In this document: one piece after another, positions 23,900 through 35,800 of the stretch
Numbering within the stretch: position 1 is the first letter of the stretch
Layout: each line of letters starts with the position of its first letter
Assembly: GCA_946894095.1 (NCBI GenBank)
Contig: OX335644.1
Location: forward strand, 5,871,595 to 5,935,594
Length of the DNA: 64,000 nt
Source: Incurvaria masculella
Lineage: Eukaryota > Arthropoda > Insecta > Lepidoptera > Incurvariidae
Reading direction: 5' to 3'
The notes under the pieces: model-generated
Databases searched by the model: none
What the model was told of the DNA's origin: nothing
The model's input: the letters and a program-made list of their open reading frames with translations, nothing else
Position numbers and translations under genes: made by a program

Positions 23900-26800
23900 G
23901 TAGGAACTGAGAACAGATAGCTGCAAGCTAGGGGAGGGCCAAACAGGACGCAAAACATGTACGATGCAGCGCACGAGGCACAGCTCCGCGGCCGCGAGAG
24001 GTTCGAGGTGCCGCCGCACGTGTACGCCGTCGCCGATTCGTGCCAGAAGCTCCTCCGGCAACAGGTAGGAACTGAGAACAGATAGCTGCAAGCTAGCGGG
24101 GGCCACACGGGACGCAAAACATGTACGATGCAGCGCACGAGGCACAGTACCGCGGCCGCGAGAGGTTCGATGCGTGTTAGAGGCTCCTCCGACAACAGGT
24201 AGGAACTGAGGACAGATAGCTGCAAGCTAGGGGAGGGCCAAACAGGACGCAAAACATGTACGATGCAGCGCACGAGGCACAGCTCCGCGGCCGCGAGAGG
24301 TTCGAGGTGCCGCCGCACGTGTACGCCGTCGCCGATTCGTGCCAGAAGCTCCTCCGGCAACAGGTAGGAACTGAGAACAGATAGCTGCAAGCTAGCGGGG
24401 GCCACACGGGACGCAAAACATGTACGATGCAGCGCACGAGGCACAGTACCGCGGCCGCGAGAGGTTCGATGCGTGTTAGAGGCTCCTCCGACAACAGGTA
24501 GGAACTGAGGACAGATAGCTGCAAGCTAGGGGCCCAGTGTTGTCAGCCTCAGTGGCCCAGTGGCGCGACACTTCGGCGATCGCTCTCCGAAGTTAAGCAA
24601 CGCTGGGTCCGGTCTGGTCTTGGATGGGTGACCATTCGACCGTTGAGAGAGGCTGGCCGTGGTTCGGATTCCACGTTAAGCTGTAGGTCCCCTTCCTTAC
24701 TTACTAGGTGGTAGGGTTTATCCCGCCCGGGTTGGTACCATCGCATTGGATGAACGATGGTCAAAGCGGCAATGAAAATTGTCCGTGTTTTCCATCCAGT
24801 TCAATGTAGCCGTGCAATATAAGGAAGGTCCTGGCATGGCACCTAGTTCCCATGTGGTGTGTTGGGCTAATACCATGACCGAACTTGTGGTATTAGCCAT
24901 CCATGTCCAGTCACATAAAAAAAAAAAAAAAAAAAAGGGGGGGGCACAGAGGAGGCAAAACATGTTCGATGCAGCGCACGAGGCAAAGTACCGCGGCTAC
25001 GAGATGTTCGAGGTGCCGCCGCACGTGTACGCCGTCGCCGATGCGTGCCAGAGGCTCCTCCGGCAGCAGGTAGGAACTGAGCCTGATAGCTGCAAGCTAG
25101 GGGGGGCCACACGGGACGCAAAACATGTACGATGCAGCGCACGAGGCACAGTACCGCGGCCGGGAGATGTTCGAGGTGCTGCCGCACGTGTACGCCGTCG
25201 CCAATGCGTGCCAGAGGCTCCTCCGGCAACAGGTAGGAACTGAGCACAGATATCTGCAAGTTAGGGAACCCACACAGGACGTTTAACATATACGATGCAG
25301 CGCACTAGGCACAGTACCGCGGCCGCGAGATGTTCGAGGTGCCGCCGCACGTGTACGCCGTCGCCGACGCGTGCCAGAGGCTCCTCCGGCAACAGGTAGG
25401 AACTGAGGACAGATAGCTGCAAGCTAGGGGGCCTACACAGGGCGCAAAACATGTACGATGCGGCACACGTAGCACAGTACCGCGGCCGCGAGATGTTCGA
25501 GGTGCCTCCCCACGTGTACGCCGTCGCTGACGCGTGCCAGAGGCTCCTCCGGCAACAGGTAGGAACTGAGGACAGATAGCTGCAAGCTAGGGGAGCCACA
25601 AAGGACGCTAAATATGTACAATGCGAGGCACGTCGCACAGTACCGCGCCGGGAGATGCTCGAGGTGCCTCCGCACGTATACGCCCTTGCCGACGCGTACC
25701 ATAGGCTCCTCTGGCAAGAGGTAGAAACTGAGGACAGATAACTGCAAGCTAGGGGGGCCACATAGGACGCTAAACATGTACGATGTCAGTCTCGGTAGCT
25801 CAGTGTGCGACGCCTTGCGAATCGATAAGCTGGGGCAGCACCTTTGAGCGCGGTTAGGTTCTGGGCGAGGTTCTGGGTGGGTGACCATTCTCAACCGTTG
25901 AGGCTGGCCGTGGTTCGGATTCTGCCTTACTTACTAGGTGGTAGGGTTAATCCCGCCCGGGTTGGTACCATCGCATTGAAAGAACGTAGGTCGAAGCGGC
26001 AATGAAAATTGTCCGTGTTTTCCATCTAGTTCAATGTAGCCGAGCAATATAAGGAAGGTTCTGGCATGGCACCTAGTTCCCATGTGGTGTGTTAGGCTAA
26101 TATCTGACTGTCAGTTCGGTATTAGCCATCCATGTCCAATTACATTAAAAAAATGTGGGGCACGTGGCACAGTACCGCAGCCGCGAGATGTTCGAGGTGC
26201 CACCGCACGTGGACGCAGTCGCCGACTCGTGCCAGCAGCTTCTCCGGCAACAGGTACTGAGACCCGCCTGCAACAAGCGAGGGGGGCCAGACAGGTCGCT
26301 TAAGGTCGGCCCGTAAGCACCTGAAAATTTCGCCTCCCATACAAACGTAGTTTACTAATCATTTGAAAACCAATGTTCCAACTTACTTGATATTTGGTAT
26401 CTAACATTAGGCTACAAATATCTGTGTCTGCATGCCTTTGTTTTTTCGGTTAATGTATTCTGGGTCAAACCATAGAGAAAACAAAATTCGTATGAAGATT
26501 TTCTTTTTGCTTTCATTTCATTCGGTTTGGATTTTTCAAAAAAACAAAAGCATGCAGACACAGATATTTGTTACCTGATATTAGATATTAAATATCAATT
26601 TAATTGGAATAGCGGTTTCCAAATTATTAGTAAACTACGTTTGTATGGGGAGCATAGCTTACGGGCCGTTCTTAACATATATTTTACGATGCGGCGCATA
26701 TAATACAGTACCACGGCCGCGAGATGTTCGAGGTGCCGCCGCACGAGTATGCTGCCGTCACCGACGCACGCCTGCAGCTCCTCCGGCAACCTCAAACTTC

Positions 26801-29800
26801 GAAGGGACGTATGGTCTCCTTGTGTATTATTGTAGAACCTTCTTCGCAATGTGGCTGCGATGTATCCTCCAAACTGGCGGCCTTGAATTGAATTTGAAAA
26901 CGCACTTGGCCAGCCCGCATGGTTCTTGCAGCCCACAACGTTCAAAAACTTGTATTTCATGCCAATTTTTGGTAAATTATGAGATTTAAATTCGTGTACA
27001 CATGTTCCAGAGAGTACTTGGACACAATTTAAGCATGATGCAAGTTCAGTATGATAAAATTAATACATGGTTTATACGAGGAAGTGAGGCCATTTGACTG
27101 CTCTAAAGTCATATAATGTCATAACCTTGTAGGAAGCAAGGCTTCCTTATTTGGTTAATGGTTTCCTGTCGGAACACATTGTGTCATACCATATCCATAT
27201 CGCACCATTTTACTACAGTCATGGAGTTTGTCAATATTGCTGGCTCAATCCACTGAAGCACACAGACACACACAATAATCACATAAAACCTTCAGATACG
27301 AACAAAACGTTTCAATGTCAACACATAATGATTCTTAGCTTGAGTTATAGGCTCGAGTTGTGGTTGTAATTTTTTTTAAGAGGATATTCAGAAGAAAGTT
27401 ATTAAAGTTTTTTGTTTACATCAATTTCAATAATAATTTCCCAAAAACCGGCCAAGTGCGAGTAGGACTCGCACACGAAGGGTTCCGTACCATCGTAAGG
27501 GATTAAAAAAAAACATTTTTTTTGTATGGGGCATTATTTTATTTGTTGTAATAGCTGCAAAATAAATACATTATCAATAAAAATTTCAGCTTCCTACCTG
27601 TTACGGTTCATGAGATACAGCCCTGTGACGGACGGACGGACGGACGGACGGACAGCGGAGGCTTAGTAATGGGGTTCCGTTTTTACCCTTTGGGTACGGA
27701 ACCCTAGAAAATGAACATACTGGCCGTTCGACAACGTGGTTTTCTCCGTTGTGGCTCCAGGGTAGAGATTAATGTGTGACGTTGGCTAACGTGTCTCCGT
27801 TGTGGTTCCAAGGTAGAGATTCATTTGCGACATTGGGTAACGTTTCTTCTTTGTGGTTCCAGGGCAGAGACACGTGCGTCCTCATCACCGGCGAGTCGGG
27901 CTCGGGCAAGACGGAGGCGTCAAAGTTCATAATGAAGTACATCGCCGCCAACACCACCCAAGTGCACAGAGAGTACATAGACAGGTGTGTCCTCGACCGT
28001 TTATCTCGTGGCGGTCCCACGTCCACGGTTATATCTGGTCGCGTCGCAAGCAACTTGGCCGCTATGAATTGACCTGTGAGGCTTGTTGAAGTTATTTTGA
28101 CTTTGCAACCGATCCTCTAAATCCTGCCGAGAGTACAACCTTCAAACATGGTGTGAACAAGGACCGGGCCGGCCGGCGAGGCGTCGATGTGAGGCTCTGG
28201 CGTACGCCATATGTCGCGGTTAACATATACAAAATGGACAAGAGATGTTAGGGGGTAACTTACCCACCCTCTAAACCTGACCTTCCACCCCGTGAGTCAT
28301 AATTTCGATTCAAATTAGGTAATCGATATTTATCTACAGACATTCCTGACAAAAATCTGGTTACGCCCATCATAACAGTCATAGATGACTAATGTGATGC
28401 CTGCCTATTAGTAATGTAAACCACGACATAAATGGCATGCACCAGACTGTTCACCAAGAGATGCCCGGCGACGCACGTTGGCTTTGGAACTTTTTCGGGG
28501 GCTGCGCAAACCATGCTGATCTACCAAGTGCGTTACATTCCGTATCAAAGGCCCCAACTTTTATTTTTGGGAAAATACCTCGACATCGGATCGGTTGGTT
28601 CCTGTAGGAGGAATTAATACAGTGTGAGGGTGCATTCTCTGTCTTTTGCACCTTAAACGACGTTAAAATTATATCACATCGCATTCCCGAAGGAAAAAGG
28701 TGTCATGCCAGGGCCATCCCTTTATTGAAGAATGTTTACATCGATCTGGACAGAAAAACAAGATTTTTTTATTGCTGCTTCGACCACCTTCAATGGCATT
28801 ATTCATTGATTGAAAATACTAATGACAGGTCAGGTGGACAATATTGTTTTCAACTTATTTCACTGCTGCCACTCACTAATACAGGGAATTTTCTGATGTG
28901 TCATCTAGGCCTTTATGTTGGCGATAGTAGAAATAATGAACCCTGGTAGAACTGAACTATATCCACCACCCGCTACTGAGCAACGCAGGTAGATAGGTTT
29001 TATATCAGTTACCTACATTCTGATAACATTATCTATATGAAAATGTATCAGTTGAGTTGTATGAAATATGGAGGTGGCGGGTTGTAAGTAGTTAATAAAT
29101 TGTCGTTTTATGCCGATTACTCCGATACGTTCAGCTCTGCAAGCATTTGAGGACAAATCACTTCAATTATTACACGATATCTGAGGGAACCAATGCGACC
29201 TTGGCGGTCTAGCAAAAAATAATACTTTTATGTCTCTTACATCATGCAATTTTAAACCCAATGTAGGTAGGTCTAAGGTAGATTTAAGGCGGCCCAACCC
29301 GGCGGGCCTAACTCATTCGCGGGCACGGTACAAAACCGTGCTGTTGCGCTCTGGGACCTTTTCTGTTTCAAAGAATAAGACAGGCTCCGTGATGAGGAAG
29401 ATGCAACATGTCCACAAAAAAGACAATGTGCATAGTGTATGATTTGGTAAGATTTACGAAAATTTTAATTTCAAAACAACTTATAGCTAAAAGTAAACCA
29501 CGACCGCTGTAGTCAAAAATCTAATAAAAACCAAATAGATCATATATCTTGATTAAATAAGCTATGTCTGATGACTAATCTTTTTACGATGTTCTTACTT
29601 TATCATTGCGTAATCCACCTCCAAAGTTATCGTATAAAACGCGCGAAAAATTCGAACTTTCGGACCTTATAACTTAGAAACTAAACACAATTTTACAATG
29701 CCAATGGTCATCAGACATCTAGTTCGATCAAATAAAGCTATTTTAAGGAAAATTTTGGATCTCTGTCAAGAAATATGGGCGTGATCTTCTTTCCCCTTTT

Positions 29801-32800
29801 GTATGGGGAGATGAGCGGGTTGGGCCACCTTAAGGTCTAGGGTACATTTAATTTTGTGAAAGTCTAACTTTTAGAATGGTCCGTAACTCGGGGGTATGCG
29901 GCGACTTGCATTTCCATGTCCAGGGTGTAAATTCCCGCCCCTTTTATGCACCATTTTGTTTCTCTATTTGAGTTGGATAAGTGCATTTCGTTACAAATGT
30001 GTGTAAGCTATTCTATGGCGTGGAATCCATGTAAAATTGTGGGTTTGAACACCGTTAAATTACTTTCTATCAAATGTTGTTCTTCGCTCTATTGGATAAA
30101 CAAAATTTTTGTTATAATTATCATTAAAATTGTGCTTACAGGGTTAAAAACGTGCTGATACAGTCAAACTCGATCCTAGAAGCGTTTGGGAATGCGAAGA
30201 CGACCCGCAACGACAATTCGTCGCGGTTCGGGAAGTACATGGACATCCACTTCGACTACAAGGGCGACCCGGTCGGCGGCCACATCAGCAACTACCTGCT
30301 GGAGAAGAGCCGCGTCATCCGGCTGCAGCCGGGCGAGCGGAACTTCCACGCCTTCTACCAGGTGAGCCCGTCTAGACCCACGTGCTGATACAGTCGAACT
30401 CTATCCTAGAAGTGTTCTTATCCGTCCCATATGTGCAAACAATACTCGACGTAAGACCCTATTTGCGCTTTGTAGCACAGCAGTGTTTTAATACTATTCA
30501 TTTATTGAGTGATGTAATCTATGTACGTAAAGAATGGCTCACGAAACAATGTGTTGTGGTGAAGATACCGCAGAAAATGAGCAATAGGTTTACATATGGC
30601 TTACATTGCCATTCTGCCCTCACTGTTTACAGCAGAACTCACATATTTCTGCAGTGAATGATGGTCGTGTGTAAAGGATGGACATTTTTTCTCATCTCAA
30701 AAAACGTATCCATCCATTGAATAGTCGTCTTTTATTGCAAGAAGAAAATTACTTGACCTAGAGAATTTAGCAGAGCATTTACGGTCTGACATTTATCAGA
30801 AACAAGACTGTAAGGAAAACTAGAACTAGCGAAACATAGAACTAGCTTGCTCACTATACATTATTCCAACAGACTATTTAGTACTGCTGTGCTTTCTACT
30901 AAATAAATTAGATTGCCCATTTCAATCCGCCCTCTTAACCATTACAGTGGAACCCAAAGGTCACCTGAAAGAAATTTCATCGATGGGTAAGCCTATCTTT
31001 GCGCCCCACATAATATGTTGTTATTGAAAATAACAATAATTGATTGAAGTGACAATTAACAGTGGTCCATATTTTCCATCAATTTCAATGTGAAAGGCTC
31101 ATAAAGGAAAGGTCCTGTGCATAGCACCTATACTTCCTTCGAGAATTACTAATGTCATGATGGTGGGTCTGGTATTACCCATCCATGTCACATAATACTG
31201 TACATATCCAGGATGATTCTGCAAAGGGTCATACATTCAGTTAATTGTTCTAGAAGACAAATTAAAACTTTTATTCTTTGACTAGTTATTGCACTGAATG
31301 AAAAGATGGTCAAAACGGCAATGAAAATTTGTCCATATTTTCCATCCAGTTCAGTGTAGCCGTGCTCATAAAGGACGATCCTGGCATGGCACCTAAGTCC
31401 TTCGGGAATAGAATTGTATTGTATTGTTTATTCATTATCCATAGACAGTACAATCCGATTGATTTGTCATATTTTAACATTGGCAAAACACAACACAGCG
31501 AAGAAGTACTGGCAAGAAACTAGTGTTACAAAAGTGTTACTCCATTTTTTCATTTAAGGTAAAACATGCGGATTGCGGTGTGTTGGGCTGGTACGGTAGG
31601 CATGGTACTGGCCATCCATGTCCGGTCACATAATAAAAAAATACCTGACGCTTGCGCAGTTCCTGAGCGGTGCGGGCGCCCTCACGAAGAAGTTCGGCCT
31701 GTCGTCGGGCGCCTCGTACAAGATCCTCGGCAGCGAGCGGCCGGCGGCGACCGACGGCAAGCTGTTCTCGCTCACCAACAGCGCGTTCACCGCACTCGGA
31801 TTCGAGCAGTCCGTCGTCGAAGACATATGGAGCATCGTGGCGGGCGTCATACTGCTGGTGAGTTCCTATCACTGAAGAGAAAGGAAGAAGTGGCATGTGC
31901 TCGATGTCACTTTGACCATACAATTGTATGGGAATTTGGCCAACCGTCTTATGCCACACAGTCGATACATAGCAACCGCGTGCAAATGTGCTCTAAAAAT
32001 GCATTTGTCAAGTCAGTTCGCACAAAAACCTTTCAATACGTTCACAACTATGTGTGCATGTGGCATGTACGTTTATGTTGGGTTGTTACTTTTGAAAATT
32101 GGAGAAAGTGACAGGGTTGGTAGGTTTTAAAAATTTGAGACACCAATTTTGTCACGCTGGTTCAGGCCGTGAGCCAGGCCATAATGGTCCCTTTTTTCGC
32201 TTTTTGCGACGGGACCTTAAGAAATAAACAATTCACCAATCCATGTGAACGAGTAAAAGGGCAGTGCGCGCGCAGGGCGAGGTGACATTCGTGGGCGGCG
32301 GCGACGCGGGCGAGCTGCGGCTGGCGGGCGGCGCGGGCGGCGCGTGCGCGGCGCTCGGCGTGCCCGCGGAGCGGCTGCGCGCGGCGATGGCGGGCCGCGT
32401 GCTCGCCGCCGGCGGCGACCTCGTCAGCAAGGAGCACACGCTCACCGACGCCGAGTACACGCGCGACGCGCTCGCCAAGGCCGCATACGACCGCCTCTTC
32501 ACCTGGATCGTTCAGCAGGTTCACTTTCAGCGTCATACCCTCACCCTTACACACATAACAACACTACCACAAACACATAACGAAATCTATATCTGTACTA
32601 AAATGTACTAAATAAAGCTGTAGTTTCTTAGGGTTCCGTACCCAAAGGGTGAAAACGGAACCCTATAACTAAGTCTCCGCTGTCCGTCCGTCCGTCCGTC
32701 TGTCATAGGGCTGTATCGCATGAACCATAATAGGTAGGCAACTGAAATTTTCACAGAGTGTGTATTTATGTTGCCGCTATAACAACAAATAGGTAAAATA

Positions 32801-35800
32801 AAAAAAATAAAAAATTAAAGGGTGATCCCATACAAAAAACCTATTTTTTTTTGTTAAATCTTGTACGATGGTTACCCTTCGTGTGCGAGTGCGACTCGCA
32901 CTTGGCCGTTTTTTTTTATTGAACACATTCTAGTCCAGCCGCTGAGAGAATAAACTTTTGGCGTCTGTCAGTTAGCAATGACTAGCGACCAAAGGTGTAG
33001 AGTTGTTTTTTTATTGAACTAATTCTAGTCCAGCAGCTGCTGGACTAGAATGCGTTCTAGCGACGGACAATATGCAAGTAACACTGATATTTGATATGCA
33101 TATATAGGAACTCTAATATTTTTACCAGAAATATCTAAGTAATAATCATATTAGACTACTTGCCTTCGCGTGTTCGGTTTGGGCGTAGGTTTATAATATT
33201 ATTAACCTAATTAATATATCATATTATTACCACATTAGAAATAAAAACATATAAAATTAAATGTTTGTGCCCCAGTATTTTTGGCACATCACTACAAAAA
33301 AATATTGGTTAAATTAACTAATGTAAGAGCTACATAATTATATAATACTACTTTGTTAAAAATCTCCATCTCCATCTCTCATCTGTTCCACAACTATGAT
33401 GCAGATAAACAAAGCGATCGACGTGCCGAGCGGCACCTACAAAAATACTCTGATCGGCGTCCTGGACATCTACGGCTTCGAGATTTTCGACATCAACAGC
33501 TTCGAGCAGTTCTGCATCAACTACTGCAACGAGAAACTGCAGCAACTCTTCATTGGTGAGGGCATTGGAAAAAATATATATATATTGAATGTTTTTTAAT
33601 GGATGTTAAATCAAAGACTTTTATGTCTTGACAGTATTATTATTATATAGACTAACAGCTGCAAGCTGATGCATGTACATTGAGTGCACATTTTTTTTTT
33701 GCAAGTGTTCATTATATTTAATTTAATTATATTATTATTTTTAGTATTTTTTACATGATTTTCAAATTGTTTTTGAAACTGTTCACTGAGCCAGCACTTA
33801 TGACTTCCGGCTCCGGCATCCGGCAGCTTGTTCCAGTGTTCCACAACACGGTTTGACAGAAAGTGTTTCCTCGGGTTGGAATTTAAGCTATTATGATTGA
33901 GTTTCAGAAAATTTCCACAAAGTCTTTGGTCAGTGTTCGGGGAATACATAGCTCTAAGGTTAGGTACGTCATAATGTCTATTTCATATTTTGAAGGTTTC
34001 AGTTATGTCGTCTCGCTGTCTTCGCTCCTCCAGTGAAGCTTCTTTCAAAATAAAGTTCCAGTTCATGTCATTAAGCCATTTATGATGTATACTCCAGGAA
34101 CTTTAGCCTTTAATCAGCACTTAGAAAAACATTAAATCCGAAATGCGATTTTTTTTCTCATAAACGTAGTATTTCATATGGACGTGTGTACATTAAGTTT
34201 GCAACATTTTGGGGGGTCCGGAAGATAGAAATAAAATATGAAATATGTCTAAAAAATGATATCTCCTAAACAAATATTTAGAAATGTTTTTTTAAAATGT
34301 TATATGTTAGCTAATTTTAGGTGTAATATTACTGTGAATTTGCAACAATTTCTTATTTACGGAACTGTGTAATTTTTTTTTTGTACTTTTAATATCTGTA
34401 ATATTTAATATCTGCAAAGCAAATAATGAAAATTCTATTTTATTTTCTGAAATTGGAAACTGACCGCAAAATTCTGTGAAATTTGTAAAATATTGCAAAT
34501 ATTAGAAGCACATTTTTTTTCATTTATAATGCTTACATTCACACAAAAGCTAAACAAAAAATTCGAAATACGTATAAAATCGTTCGTTGTATAGTTTCTA
34601 AAGAATTTAATTTGCTTTTACATATTCTAGAAAGAAATATAGCAATAGCAAGTTAGGTTCGCGGCATAGATTTTTTTTAGTAAAAACTTTTTTTTAAATA
34701 CATTTTCGTAATTACAAAATTGTTGCAAATTCACAGTTACATTACGCCTTAAAAGACTTAACATATCAATTTTTTTAATACCGTTTCTAAATATTTGTTT
34801 AGGAGATATATATTTTTTAATACATTTTAATTTTTTTTTCTATCTTCCGTGCCCCGCTAAATGTTGCAAACTTAATGTAAGCATATGAACATGAAATTAT
34901 ATATTTCTGAGAAAAAAAAAATCATTTCGGATTTCATGTGCTTCTCAAACCGTATCTACCCCGGTCTAGTATGCAAAAGACCAACATCGTCACTCTTGTC
35001 ATTTTGAGCAACTGAGCCCTGATACAGGGTATCAGGGTGTCACGCCAGGCCATGCACAGGAAAATAAAATTATATAATATTTTGAAAATTACAGTGTCGT
35101 GTTCCATGGGAATCTTTCAGAGGATTGTTTCAAGAGGAGAGCTCAGCTGAGTCGATTGTTTTATATAATTGGATGTTTTGAAAATCCCAATGAAGTTCTG
35201 ATGCCCTATTGGGGTTTAAATCAACTGAGCTACGCCACTCACGAGCACGGAGCGACGTGACACAGGATACCCAGCGGTTGACTTTATTCAATGATGTTTT
35301 ATTTATCATGTGTGTTTGTTTCACATGGAACAGAGTTGGTGCTAAAGCAGGAGCAAGAGGAGTACCAGCGCGAGGGCATCACGTGGACACCCATCGACTA
35401 CTTCAACAACCGCGTCATCTGCGAGCTCGTGGACGCTCCGCACAAGGGCATCATCTCCATCATGGACGAGGCCTGCCTCAACCCCACTAAGGTTAGTAGC
35501 CAGAGGGCATCACATAGACATGCATCGAATGTATCAATGTATGTATCTCGCAAAATTTATTTTTTTGCCTATATCAACCCTTTTTCTCTTCTCCATCTAT
35601 GCTAATAACATCTGCATAATTAACCTCTCCATTCTTAAGAACGGCCCGTAAGCTATACTCCCGATACAAACGTAGTTTACTAATCATTTGGAAACCGCTG
35701 CTCCAATTAAATTGATATTTAATATCTACATTATATCAGGTAACAAATATCTGTGTCTGCACGCTTTTGTTTTTTCGAAAAATGCAAAACCGAATGAAAT

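Larger units (their letters stand above)
23900..26791 (+). repeat. Tandem array of 11 partial copies of Myo31DF exon E1 plus donor (period about 163 bp)
   Basis: Each unit holds the last 108 or so bases of exon E1 (from codons for YDAAH to CQRLLRQQ), the donor GTAGGAACT and about 50 bp of intron, then the next unit. Exon-like parts: 23957-24064, 24121-24198, 24256-24363, 24420-24497, 24962-25069, 25125-25232, 25288-25395, 25451-25558, 25614-25720, 25774-25784 joined to 26156-26253, and 26672-26791. Neighbouring undisturbed starts are 163-164 bp apart. Units 1+2 are repeated as 3+4 (a 299-bp higher-order duplication, 23900-24198 and 24199-24497); units 2 and 4 share a 30-bp deletion. Unit 7 has an in-frame TAG, unit 9 frame changes, and unit 11 an extra codon and divergence. 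No unit has the first third of the exon or an acceptor, so they look like non-functional copies. Two SINEs and one MITE are inserted. Confidence 0.93.

Noticed and set aside
24575..24632. 5S rRNA gene or pseudogene
   Set aside because: Only the internal promoter-like part matches; it is fused to the SINE family B body with an A-tail.
23612..25894. Long minus-strand ORFs (up to 235 codons) with a repeating SYLLPEE-type motif
   Set aside because: They are the antisense of the exon E1 tandem array; the regular motif follows from the 163-bp DNA repeat, and the + strand codes the known myosin segment.
23900..26791. Possible CRISPR array or tandem repeat protein
   Set aside because: The repeats are 163 bp with no distinct spacers, the genome is eukaryotic, and each unit is recognisably exon plus donor plus intron.
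23900..26791. Mutually exclusive alternative exons (as in Dscam or muscle myosin)
   Set aside because: Copies lack the first third of the exon and any acceptor with a pyrimidine tract; some have stops or frame changes.
31858..31895. Partial copy of exon E4 after its donor, as for E3 and E7
   Set aside because: AGTTCCT...GAAGAAGT is vaguely similar to the exon start, but too short and gapped to separate from chance.
31537..32554. Minus-strand ORFs of 130-140 codons over exons E4 and E5
   Set aside because: Antisense shadows of GC-rich myosin exons, with no stop codons because of base composition.
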